Assembly: GCA_022566975.1 (NCBI GenBank)
Contig: JADFHV010000013.1
Location: forward strand, 1 to 5,905
DNA: 5,905 nt
Reading direction: 5' to 3'
Origin: Chloroflexota bacterium
GTDB taxonomy: Bacteria > Chloroflexota > Dehalococcoidia > SAR202 > UBA11138
Shown here piece after piece: positions 1-5,905 of the stretch. Under the pieces are notes generated by a model, which saw only the letters and a program-made list of their open reading frames with translations, made no database searches and was not told the DNA's origin. Every line of letters starts with the position of its first letter. The stretch's first letter is position 1. The position numbers and the translations under genes are program-made.

Positions 1-1
1 G

Positions 2-730
2 ACGCGGTTGAGCGCCTGTTTGACGCTCGACGACGCGGTCAGTGACGCCGACCTCGTCATCGAAGCGGTCTACGAAGACCTGTCCCTCAAGCAGCGGATG
101 TTCGAGCAACTGGACCGCACCTGCCCCGACCGCACCGTCCTGGCCAGCACCACGTCCACATTTCCCGCCACCCAGCTTGCGATGGCCACCGGACGGCCCG
201 ATCGGGTACTTGTGGCCCACTACATCAACCCGCCATACCTCGTGCCGCTGGTAGAGCTGGTGCCCGGCGAGGGGACGTCCGAAGAGACGCTCGGAGCGGT
301 CCACGGACTTCTGACCGGGATCGGAAAGCAGCCCGTCGTTCTGCGCAAAGAGGTCCCGGGGTTCATCTCCGTCCGGCTGCAGGCCGCTCTGCTCAGGGAG
401 GCGCTGTCATTGGTCCAGAGCGGCGCCGCCACTCCTGAGGACGTAGACATGGTAATCAGGACCAGCATCGGCCGGCGTTGGGCGGTGGCCGGCGTGTTCG
501 AGGTGCTGGAGCTGGCCGGCTGGGACGTCGTCTCCGACATCGCGTCGTGGCTATTCCCACAGCTCGAGTCGTCGTCTGAACTGCCAGCCGTCCTCCGAGA
601 GCGGGTCGAGCGGGACGAGCTGGGCGTCAAGTCTGGTAAGGGCTTCTACGACTGGGCGCCGGACTCCGCGGAGGACCTGCGCCGCCGCATCGCCCACGCC
701 CTGGTCGAGATCGACGGATGGGACAGATAG
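2..730 (+). CDS. 3-hydroxyacyl-CoA dehydrogenase family protein, 5'-truncated by the window edge
   Basis: Predicted NAD-dependent oxidation of a 3-hydroxyacyl-CoA (or related 3-hydroxy acid) to the 3-keto compound, a cytoplasmic step of fatty-acid or aromatic degradation. The reading frame is open to the left edge and the Rossmann GxGxxG region is absent, so roughly 65-80 N-terminal residues lie outside; the TTG at base 8 is not a credible start. Counting from that codon, the rest of the NAD-binding domain is visible (ADLVIEAVYEDL at 14-25, the STTST segment at 47-51, the catalytic-His segment AHYINPP at 70-76 with H71, and E83 of LVELV). PGFISVRL (117-124) opens the helical C-terminal dimerisation domain, which ends with the usual GVKSGKGFYDW (206-216). 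The Asn expected after PGFI (PGFxxNR) is replaced by Val. The GRRWAVAGVFEVLELAGWD stretch (155-173) resembles PaaH/FadN-like or carnitine/gulonate dehydrogenase-like members, so the exact substrate is open. Family call is secure. Confidence 0.92.
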   Translation, partial: TRLSACLTLDDAVSDADLVIEAVYEDLSLKQRMFEQLDRTCPDRTVLASTTSTFPATQLAMATGRPDRVLVAHYINPPYLVPLVELVPGEGTSEETLGAVHGLLTGIGKQPVVLRKEVPGFISVRLQAALLREALSLVQSGAATPEDVDMVIRTSIGRRWAVAGVFEVLELAGWDVVSDIASWLFPQLESSSELPAVLRERVERDELGVKSGKGFYDWAPDSAEDLRRRIAHALVEIDGWDR

Positions 731-1029
731 CGCCTGGTGGGCACCGAGCCTGGGGCGAGGCCTGCCTTTTCCTGCTGACCGGCCTTATGGCTTCGAAAAA
801 ATTAACTCCTGCTTCCCGACAGTAGCGCGGCCCTTCGACAAGCTGAGGGCGAACGGTCTTATACCCGTTCGCGGTGAGCGGTGTTAGCCCCGTTCGTGGT
901 GAGCTTGTCGAACCATGAACCGTCCGCAAGCTGCAAGGTAGATCGTTAATATCCATTGGAGAGGTCAGCCGGGGACGGGCCGGGCTGGAACAAGCATGGG
1001 GTGGGGACGTAGGACAGCAGGAGAGCGCG
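731..1029. other. Intergenic region without a gene
   Basis: This 299-base gap separates the dehydrogenase from the AcoX-like gene. Beyond the inverted repeat at about 831-923 it contains an AT-richer patch (794-805) and TAATAT at 947-952, but neither has a partner -35 box at 16-18 bases, so no promoter for the downstream gene can be named. A GCCT/AGGC mini-stem (748-751 with 758-761) followed by TTTT (767-770) is too weak to call a terminator. No coding frame on either strand has convincing composition here. Confidence 0.6.
831..923. repeat. Imperfect inverted repeat with nested hairpin, TTCGACAAGCT family
   Basis: The left arm (834-856) and right arm (890-912) are reverse complements at 19 of 23 positions, with mismatches clustered mid-arm. 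Inside, 849-856 (GCGAACGG) and 865-872 (CCGTTCGC) form a perfect 8-bp stem with an 8-base loop. In addition, 864-879 and 889-904 are direct repeats matching at 15 of 16 bases, so the element looks like one and a half copies of a unit. AGCTTG at 902-907 can also pair with CAAGCT at 927-932, giving an alternative fold. I recall the core TTCGACAAGCT / AGCTTGTCGAA with flanking GAACGG as a repeat scattered between genes in many environmental genomes (Chloroflexota, sphingomonads); that is memory, not a search. It could be a REP-like mobile repeat and could act as a transcription terminator or mRNA-stabilising stem between the flanking genes. Confidence 0.75.
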
Positions 1030-1032
1030 TTG
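1018..1032 (+). promoter_or_regulatory. Ribosome binding site setting a TTG start
   Basis: CAGGAGAG (1018-1025) contains AGGAG at 1019-1023, six bases before the TTG at 1030. No ATG or GTG in the same frame lies nearby upstream, and the predicted protein begins directly with the family's first beta strand (TVGIIANPAAGK), which supports this rare start codon. Confidence 0.65.
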
Positions 1033-2019
1033 TCGACGGTAGGCATAATAGCCAACCCGGCTGCCGGTAAGGATATCCGGCGACTGGTCGCCCAGGGCCG
1101 GTTCATCCCCGACCAGGAGAAGGTCAACATCCTCAAGCGCGTCATGGCGGGGCTGAGGGCCGCCGGGGTCGAGAGTGCGGTCATGATGCCGGACTCGGCT
1201 ATGCTCGGCCGGATGGCACTCGAATCGTCTCCAACTGACCTGCGAGTGGACTTCCTGGACATGCCGGTCCGGGGCGACGAGCGGGACACCTCCAGGGCGG
1301 CCGAGCTGATGGCGGGGATGGGAGTCGGCTGCCTGGTGACTCTCGGCGGCGATGGGACCAACCGCGCGGTGGCCAAGACGGTGGGCAGCGTCCCCATGGT
1401 GCCCATCTCCACCGGCACAAACAACGTCTTTCCCCAGATGATCGAAGGCACGGTAGCCGGCCTGGCCGCCGGCGTGGTGGCAGGCGGGCTGGTGGACGTG
1501 AGCAAGGTGACCGAAGTGGCCAAACGGCTCGAGGTGCGGCTCAACGGCGACCTGAACGACGTCGCGCTGGTGGATGTGGCAGTCTCCAAGGAGGCGTTCG
1601 TGGGCGCGAGGGCCATCTGGGAGATGGACACCATCCACGAGGTGTTCCTTGCCAGGACCGAGCCCGCAAGCATCGGACTCTCGGCCATCGGCGCGCGACT
1701 GGGCGACCTGTCCGCCAGCGACGGCGGCATGTATATCCGACTGGGGCGGGGAGACGGCTCTGTGCTGGCCCCCATAGCACCGGGCACCGTCATACCGGTG
1801 CCGGTACGAGAGTGGCACCTAATGCACCCTGACGAGGCCGTCGAGGTCAAGCTTCGCCCCTGCACCATCGCGCTGGACGGCGAGCGCGCTTTCAGCCCGG
1901 CCCCCGACGAGACGGTCTCCGTCTCCGTCAGTCGCCACGGCCCGCACGTCGTCGACGTAGATGCGGCCCTGCGCGAAGCGGCCGCCAACGGCATCTTCAC
2001 GAGGGATTCCGCGCCTTGA
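1030..2019 (+). CDS. ATP-NAD kinase / AcoX family protein
   Basis: A 329-residue soluble protein with the NAD kinase / diacylglycerol kinase-type fold. Visible signatures are the N-terminal strand and loop GIIANPAAGKD (5-15), the nucleotide-binding GGDGTNR (106-112) after a hydrophobic strand, STGTNNVFP (127-135) in the place of the second conserved NAD-kinase loop, and ALDGER (281-286) in the C-terminal beta domain. Length and the NPAAGKD...GGDGTNR...GTNN order match the AcoX branch better than housekeeping NAD kinase. AcoX members are often found in acetoin dehydrogenase clusters, but their substrate is not firmly established; no acetoin genes are visible here. The gene lies 299 bases after a dehydrogenase with a hairpin-bearing repeat between them, so co-transcription with it is doubtful. 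It may phosphorylate NAD(H) or another small molecule or lipid; that remains inference. Family assignment is good, function is not known. Confidence 0.82.
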   Translation: MSTVGIIANPAAGKDIRRLVAQGRFIPDQEKVNILKRVMAGLRAAGVESAVMMPDSAMLGRMALESSPTDLRVDFLDMPVRGDERDTSRAAELMAGMGVGCLVTLGGDGTNRAVAKTVGSVPMVPISTGTNNVFPQMIEGTVAGLAAGVVAGGLVDVSKVTEVAKRLEVRLNGDLNDVALVDVAVSKEAFVGARAIWEMDTIHEVFLARTEPASIGLSAIGARLGDLSASDGGMYIRLGRGDGSVLAPIAPGTVIPVPVREWHLMHPDEAVEVKLRPCTIALDGERAFSPAPDETVSVSVSRHGPHVVDVDAALREAAANGIFTRDSAP

Positions 2020-2035
2020 CGTCGCGCACCTCTCT

Positions 2036-2064
2036 TTGACCCCTCGTGCGACCGGTGGTAGCAT
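2036..2064 (+). promoter_or_regulatory. Putative sigma-70-type promoter for the two surface-protein genes
   Basis: TTGACC (2036-2041, five of six bases of the -35 consensus) is followed by a 17-base spacer and TAGCAT (2059-2064, four of six of the -10 consensus, including the key first TA and last T). It sits 16 bases after the AcoX-like stop codon. Transcription would begin near 2071, leaving a leader of about 30 bases that carries the GGGAGG ribosome site. This placement argues against any translation start upstream of about 2070 for the next gene. Confidence 0.55.
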
Positions 2065-2084
2065 GCGCTCGGGCCCGACATCGT

Positions 2085-2102
2085 GGGAGGACATCCGCTG
2101 TG
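2085..2102 (+). promoter_or_regulatory. Ribosome binding site deciding a GTG start
   Basis: GGGAGG (2085-2090) lies nine bases before GTG at 2100. Starting here puts a signal peptide exactly at the N-terminus, whereas the longer in-frame extension to 2046 would add 18 Arg/Ala-rich residues and overlap the -10/-35 region. Confidence 0.7.
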
Positions 2103-4022
2103 CTTTCCACCGGCCGTATCCTCGCATCAAGCATTCCGCTTCTCTTCCTCGCGGCCATTCTCGGCTCGGCGTGCGCCGGCGGGACCGCCGGGCACGTCTC
2201 CGCCATGCAGCGCGCATCTATAGAGGCGGAGACGTTCTGGTTCGCGGACCTGGCCGCACTGGAAAAAGACCGGGCGCTGAATGATGCCTACGACCAGGTC
2301 CTGGCGCGGCTCGACCCCGACCGCCTCGACGACTGGGGCATCTCCCCCGACGACCTGACCGGCGTCGCCTGGTCGGACCTGGGAAGGCCGGGCCAGACCG
2401 GCTTCCTCATGGGGTCCCTGGACCTCGAAAAGGTCCGAGAGGCCCTGGACGACCTGGGCTGGCGCAAGACCACCGTCGCTGACCTCGAGATGTGGCGCGC
2501 CAGGCGAGGCGACGACATGGCCATCGGATTCGTCTCCAAGAGCCTTCTTGTCTTCGGTCCCGAGGATGCGGTCCGCGCCTCACTGCGTCGGGACGAGGAG
2601 GACTCCTTCCATGGCCTCCAGGAGGTCCAGCAGACTGTCGAGGGCGTCGGCTCGTTCATCGTCCTGGACGTGAGGACCCGTTGCGACGACCTGCGCGGGT
2701 GCCGCGCGCGGAGCGTCGCGTATGCCGCCGCTGGGGAGAGCGAGCTGGAGCGGACCGAGCGCTATGTATTCCGCCGAGACTCCGACGCGGGCAGAGGCGA
2801 GAATCAGGTCCTGGCGGCGCTTGAGGACGACGTCACCGTCTCGGACGTACAGGTCTCTCAGAAGAACGCGGTCGTCGAGGCGACGGTGCGCCTCGACGTG
2901 GACGACTATACGCCGTTCCCGGGACGAGGGACCTTCGTAACCCTGCTGGCGCTGATCCCGGACAACGCGGACTCGCTACAGATGGTCTTGATCAACGACT
3001 ACGCTCGGGTCCGGGAGCTTTTCGACATAGACATCCCCGGCGCCGACGCCGACGATGAGAAGCTGACGGACTACATGATGGAGGTCTCTCTCGGGCCGGA
3101 GACCAGTTCGGGCGAACGAGACATGACGGGCTTGGGGCAGGGGCCATTTATCAGCGGGTTTAGCCAATACGGCTTCCAACTCCTCGAGAACCGCGAACAC
3201 CTGGGCTTCGACGTCCGAAACGTTGACCAGGCAGCAGTGACGCAACCTCCACCGGTGGTCCTGGAGGTGGTCATAGGGCGGTTCGATCCCGACGCGACAG
3301 ACCGCGCCATCGATCGCTGCTCCGAGTGCCCGCCGCCCGATCGTGAGGAGCACGGGGGAATCGAGTTCTACAGTTGGGGAGGGGATCTGCGGACCGACTT
3401 GGATAACCGATTCTCGCCGCCCGCCTTCGACGCGTTCGGCCGGGGCGGTCGCATCGCCGTGCTGGACCGGTTCGTCTTCCGGACCGTTGAGACGCCGGGG
3501 ATGAGGTCTCTCATCAGCACCTACCTCGGCCAGCGCCGCTCCCTGGCGGACAACCCGGACATGCTGCTGGCGGCCCGTGCCATGGACGGGCTGGGGGCCT
3601 ACGCGGGCCTTATCCTGCTCGACACAGAGCCGTACAGCCTGGAAGGGACTCTCGGGGAGCTCTGCGCCGGACTCTCCAGCAGCGACTGCAACCGGATCGA
3701 GGCGCAGCTCACGGACGAGAGCGGAGTGTTGAGCGAGTACGAAGTCCTGGCGACCGGAGTAGGCAGTGACGCTGATGGGCTCTTCATCGCCGTGGCCATC
3801 GTATACGGGAGCGCGCGTACCGCCGCGGCCGACGTCTCCATGTTTGAGGAGATCATAGACAGTGGGTCCAGCCGGTTAACAGGCCAACCGTGGCGCGACT
3901 TCTTCCCCGACGCCGTGGTGTGGTCCGACGGACGGACACTGCTGGCTAAGCTGCGAACGGACAGGCCTAGAATGTGGGCAGATATCATCTTCCAGAGGGA
4001 CGCCCTGTTCATCCACGAGTAA
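2100..4022 (+). CDS. Exported protein, probable lipoprotein, with two DUF3352-like modules
   Basis: A 640-residue protein of unknown function. The N-terminus is a signal sequence: R6, a hydrophobic core at 7-22, then LGSAC with Cys25 as the likely lipidated residue. The -3 residue is Gly, so the lipobox is imperfect; A24-C25-A26 would also suit signal peptidase I, so a soluble secreted form is possible. The rest looks like two related modules, about 46-190 and 285-509. Each has a hydrophobic strand with Gly and an acidic helix (GSLDLEKVREAL at 105-116; GRFDPDATDRAI at 393-404), an aromatic strand (EMWRARRG at 130-137; EFYSWGG at 422-428), a strand of the MAIGFVSKSLLVFG / RIAVLDRFVFRT type, and a final strand ending in LD. 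This resembles the repeats of the next gene's product, though similarity is weak. Six cysteines fall in three close pairs (195/201, 407/410, 522/530), suggesting disulfides outside the cytoplasm. The C-terminal 110 residues form an extra segment. Likely co-transcribed with the gene 51 bases downstream. Confidence 0.8.
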   Translation: MLSTGRILASSIPLLFLAAILGSACAGGTAGHVSAMQRASIEAETFWFADLAALEKDRALNDAYDQVLARLDPDRLDDWGISPDDLTGVAWSDLGRPGQTGFLMGSLDLEKVREALDDLGWRKTTVADLEMWRARRGDDMAIGFVSKSLLVFGPEDAVRASLRRDEEDSFHGLQEVQQTVEGVGSFIVLDVRTRCDDLRGCRARSVAYAAAGESELERTERYVFRRDSDAGRGENQVLAALEDDVTVSDVQVSQKNAVVEATVRLDVDDYTPFPGRGTFVTLLALIPDNADSLQMVLINDYARVRELFDIDIPGADADDEKLTDYMMEVSLGPETSSGERDMTGLGQGPFISGFSQYGFQLLENREHLGFDVRNVDQAAVTQPPPVVLEVVIGRFDPDATDRAIDRCSECPPPDREEHGGIEFYSWGGDLRTDLDNRFSPPAFDAFGRGGRIAVLDRFVFRTVETPGMRSLISTYLGQRRSLADNPDMLLAARAMDGLGAYAGLILLDTEPYSLEGTLGELCAGLSSSDCNRIEAQLTDESGVLSEYEVLATGVGSDADGLFIAVAIVYGSARTAAADVSMFEEIIDSGSSRLTGQPWRDFFPDAVVWSDGRTLLAKLRTDRPRMWADIIFQRDALFIHE

Positions 4023-4073
4023 CCGGCGAGCCAAAGCCGATACTTATCACACAAGGACGAGAGGGAAACGGAG

Positions 4074-5867
4074 ATGAGTCAGAGAGAGCCGAAGAGCCCA
4101 GACGACCGCCCTGAGGCCCAGGAGCAGACCTCCACGCAGCCACCCGGCCCCCAGGGCCCGTCCGGACAGCCACCGGGTCCGGGAGGGCTCCGCAGGTGGC
4201 TCAGGCCCATCCCCTTACTTATCGCCCTGGGAGTGATCGTCGTTGTCGCGGGCGTCGGTATCGGGCTCTACGCTTACGTTGCAAGGGAGGCAAAACACCC
4301 CTCCGAGGAGACGGCCAAGTTCCTCCCAAGGCAGACCCAGGTCTACTTCTCGATGAACCTGAGGCCCGGCATGAGCCAGCTCACCAAGTTCAGGGACATA
4401 ATCGAGCGATTCCAGGAGAGTGACGACTTCCAGGACCGGGTGGACGAGATCCTGGATGACGTCGAGGACGAGACCGATCTCGACCTGCGCGAGGAGCTGC
4501 TCCCGTGGCTGGGGCCGGAGCTGGCCATAGGTGTCGTGGACTTCGGTGACTTCGACGAGGACGACCTCGAGGCCGTCGCCTTTTTCGGCACGACCGATCC
4601 CGAGGCGGCGGAGGACTTCTTGCTGAGATTCCTGGACTACCTTGAGGACGAGGTGGGGATCGAGTTCGACCGCGGACGTTCCCGGGGCCTGACGACCTAT
4701 AGCTACAGGAACCCTTCTGAGCCGGCGGGGGTCCACTTCACCGTAACAGAAGAGTACGTTGTCTTCGCGACGACCGAACGGCTCTTGGACCGGACCATCG
4801 ACATGATCGAGGACTCTAGAGACTCTCTGTTCGAGAGTGAGAAGTTCAGAGAGGCGCGGGCGGCGGCGGCGGACCCCAGGTTCTCCCTGCTCTACGTGGA
4901 CGTAGAGGGCATCCTCCGAGACCTGCGCCGCTCTCTGGACGACGCCCAACTCGATATCCTGGACACGGTCCGGGACAACCTGCCGGAAGTCCTAACTGTC
5001 TCGAGCTCGTTCATAAATATGGGCATCAAGGTTACGGCGTCCTATGACACGCCCACCGATTCCTTCGGTATGTCGGAGGTAAACGCCCTGGAATCGGCCA
5101 AGCACCTGCCCTCTGACACGCTCGCGCTGCTCTCGTTCATCGGGGTCAGGGAGGCCTGGGAGGAGGCCAGAGACCAGCTCGACGATGCCTTGGCAGAGTT
5201 CGACCTGGACCTCGCAGACATGCTGGAAGAGTTCGAGGACGAGATCGGGCTCGACGTCGATGACGACATCTTCGGGTGGATGGCCGGCGAGACGGCCTTC
5301 GCTCTGTTGCCGAGCGAGTTCAGCATCGGTGAGTTCGGCGAGGTCGAGGACGCTCTCATCCACGCCGTAGCTCTCATCGAGTTCGACGACCTACGCTCGG
5401 TGGAAGACGCGCTGGACAACATAGTCGAGATACTGGAGGACATCGGCGTCGACTTTGACGAGGAGAGAATCCGTGGCGAGGACGCCGTCCTGGTCGACTT
5501 TGGCGACGACCCAGACTTCGAAGACTACGCACCAGGCTATATCATCCTCAGGGACCACGTCCTCGTGGGTAGCACCCGCGAGTCCTTCGAGCAGGCGATC
5601 GACGCCCGTGACGGCTCCATCGACCGGCTGACGGAAGCGACCGCATACAAGCGTGTGCTGAAAGAGACGGACGGGGCTCCCGACTTCGTCCTCTACGCCA
5701 ACGTCAGGGCCATCGTCGACATGATAGTGGACGCTCTCAGATCGTCTCAGCGATCGACATACAGAGACGAAGTCGAGCCATTCGTGGACCCCATCCAGGC
5801 CTTCTTCTTGGGCGTTAGCGTGGAAGAAGACCGCACCACATGGTCGACCATCCTCACCTTCGAGTAG
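4074..5867 (+). CDS. Membrane-anchored DUF3352-type protein with tandem acidic repeats
   Basis: A 597-residue protein. Residues 1-39 are hydrophilic and rich in Pro, Gly and Gln (PPGPQGPSGQPPGPGG at 23-38); R40, R41 and R44 precede one transmembrane helix (about 46-70), predicting N-terminus inside and the large C-terminal part outside. That part contains two repeats, about 83-280 and 344-547. Both begin with LPxxT, contain an EDExxLD...W...E block (131-149; 388-406, 8 identities in 21 positions to residue 151/408), a strand plus acidic helix, a YVVFATTERLLDRTID / HVLVGSTRESFEQAID strand-helix (228-243; 495-510) and a hydrophobic strand (FSLLYVDVEGI; FVLYANVRAIV). LP-start repeats with a DLxxxLLPWLGxE block are characteristic of DUF3352 as I know the family, whose function is unknown. 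The outer region is strongly acidic with D/E runs and the protein has no cysteine. Start is ATG with GAGGGA (4061-4066) seven bases upstream; the 51-base gap to the preceding gene shows no promoter or terminator, so they probably share an mRNA. Confidence 0.85.
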   Translation: MSQREPKSPDDRPEAQEQTSTQPPGPQGPSGQPPGPGGLRRWLRPIPLLIALGVIVVVAGVGIGLYAYVAREAKHPSEETAKFLPRQTQVYFSMNLRPGMSQLTKFRDIIERFQESDDFQDRVDEILDDVEDETDLDLREELLPWLGPELAIGVVDFGDFDEDDLEAVAFFGTTDPEAAEDFLLRFLDYLEDEVGIEFDRGRSRGLTTYSYRNPSEPAGVHFTVTEEYVVFATTERLLDRTIDMIEDSRDSLFESEKFREARAAAADPRFSLLYVDVEGILRDLRRSLDDAQLDILDTVRDNLPEVLTVSSSFINMGIKVTASYDTPTDSFGMSEVNALESAKHLPSDTLALLSFIGVREAWEEARDQLDDALAEFDLDLADMLEEFEDEIGLDVDDDIFGWMAGETAFALLPSEFSIGEFGEVEDALIHAVALIEFDDLRSVEDALDNIVEILEDIGVDFDEERIRGEDAVLVDFGDDPDFEDYAPGYIILRDHVLVGSTRESFEQAIDARDGSIDRLTEATAYKRVLKETDGAPDFVLYANVRAIVDMIVDALRSSQRSTYRDEVEPFVDPIQAFFLGVSVEEDRTTWSTILTFE

Positions 5868-5905
5868 ACCTCTGTTTACTCTGGTGACAAACCTGAGGCA
5901 TCGGG

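Noticed and set aside
748..770. Possible rho-independent terminator after the dehydrogenase
   Set aside because: The stem is only four base pairs with a six-base loop, and the T run is four bases and detached from it.
947..952. TAATAT as a -10 box for the AcoX-like gene
   Set aside because: No sequence resembling a -35 box occurs 16-18 bases upstream, and the gene start is nearly 80 bases away.
627..2081. 484-residue open frame on the minus strand
   Set aside because: It runs antisense across the AcoX-like gene and the intergenic repeat, is dominated by Ser, Arg, Pro and Thr, and has no domain signature; long antisense frames are expected opposite GC-rich genes.
2046..2099. 18-residue N-terminal extension of the exported protein
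   Set aside because: It overlaps the predicted promoter, lacks a Shine-Dalgarno and would bury the signal peptide behind an Arg-rich stretch; the GTG at 2100 with GGGAGG is better.
4215..4949. 244-residue open frame on the minus strand
   Set aside because: It is antisense to the DUF3352-type gene, and its Val/Glu/Leu/Gln-rich composition mirrors the D/E-rich codons on the other strand; no family signature or clear ribosome site was seen.
4461..5300. D/E-rich blocks read as EF-hand calcium sites
   Set aside because: Spacing of acidic residues does not follow the DxDxDG...E loop; the blocks fit the recurring DUF3352-like motif better.
5868..5905. Tail after the last stop codon
   Set aside because: Only 38 bases, with no hairpin, promoter or coding start that can be supported.

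Overview
The window is a GC-rich bacterial chromosome segment carrying four plus-strand genes in a row. In order: the 3' part of a 3-hydroxyacyl-CoA dehydrogenase family gene, an ATP-NAD kinase/AcoX-type gene, a gene for a large exported protein (probably a lipoprotein), and a gene for a membrane-anchored DUF3352-type protein. The protein types, the strong C/G bias at third codon positions, the TTG and GTG starts, and an intergenic inverted repeat built on a TTCGACAAGCT / AGCTTGTCGAA core together suggest an environmental Chloroflexota lineage (SAR202 or Dehalococcoidia-like). That placement is inference from recalled patterns, not a measured result.

Region by region: bases 2-730 are the dehydrogenase, cut off by the left window edge so that its NAD-binding N-terminus is missing. 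Bases 731-1029 hold no gene; the notable content is an imperfect inverted repeat at about 831-923 with a perfect inner 8-bp hairpin and a direct repeat. Bases 1030-2019 encode the AcoX/NAD-kinase-fold protein from a TTG start with a good Shine-Dalgarno. A sigma-70-like promoter (TTGACC, 17-nt spacer, TAGCAT) lies in the short gap after it and drives a GTG-started gene for a 640-residue exported protein (2100-4022). After 51 bases comes a 597-residue protein (4074-5867) with a proline/glycine-rich cytoplasmic tail, one transmembrane helix and two acidic DUF3352-like repeats outside the membrane. The last 38 bases hold nothing recognisable.

The first two genes look metabolic (acyl-CoA oxidation and a nucleotide-kinase fold), but nothing in the window links them to each other functionally. 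The last two appear to form a transcription unit making two cell-surface proteins of unknown function. Both seem to be built from a duplicated domain of the same general plan, one probably lipid-anchored with three cysteine pairs, the other helix-anchored and without cysteine. This pair is the least explained part of the window. I found no CRISPR array, tRNA, rRNA, insertion sequence, or toxin-antitoxin or defence genes.
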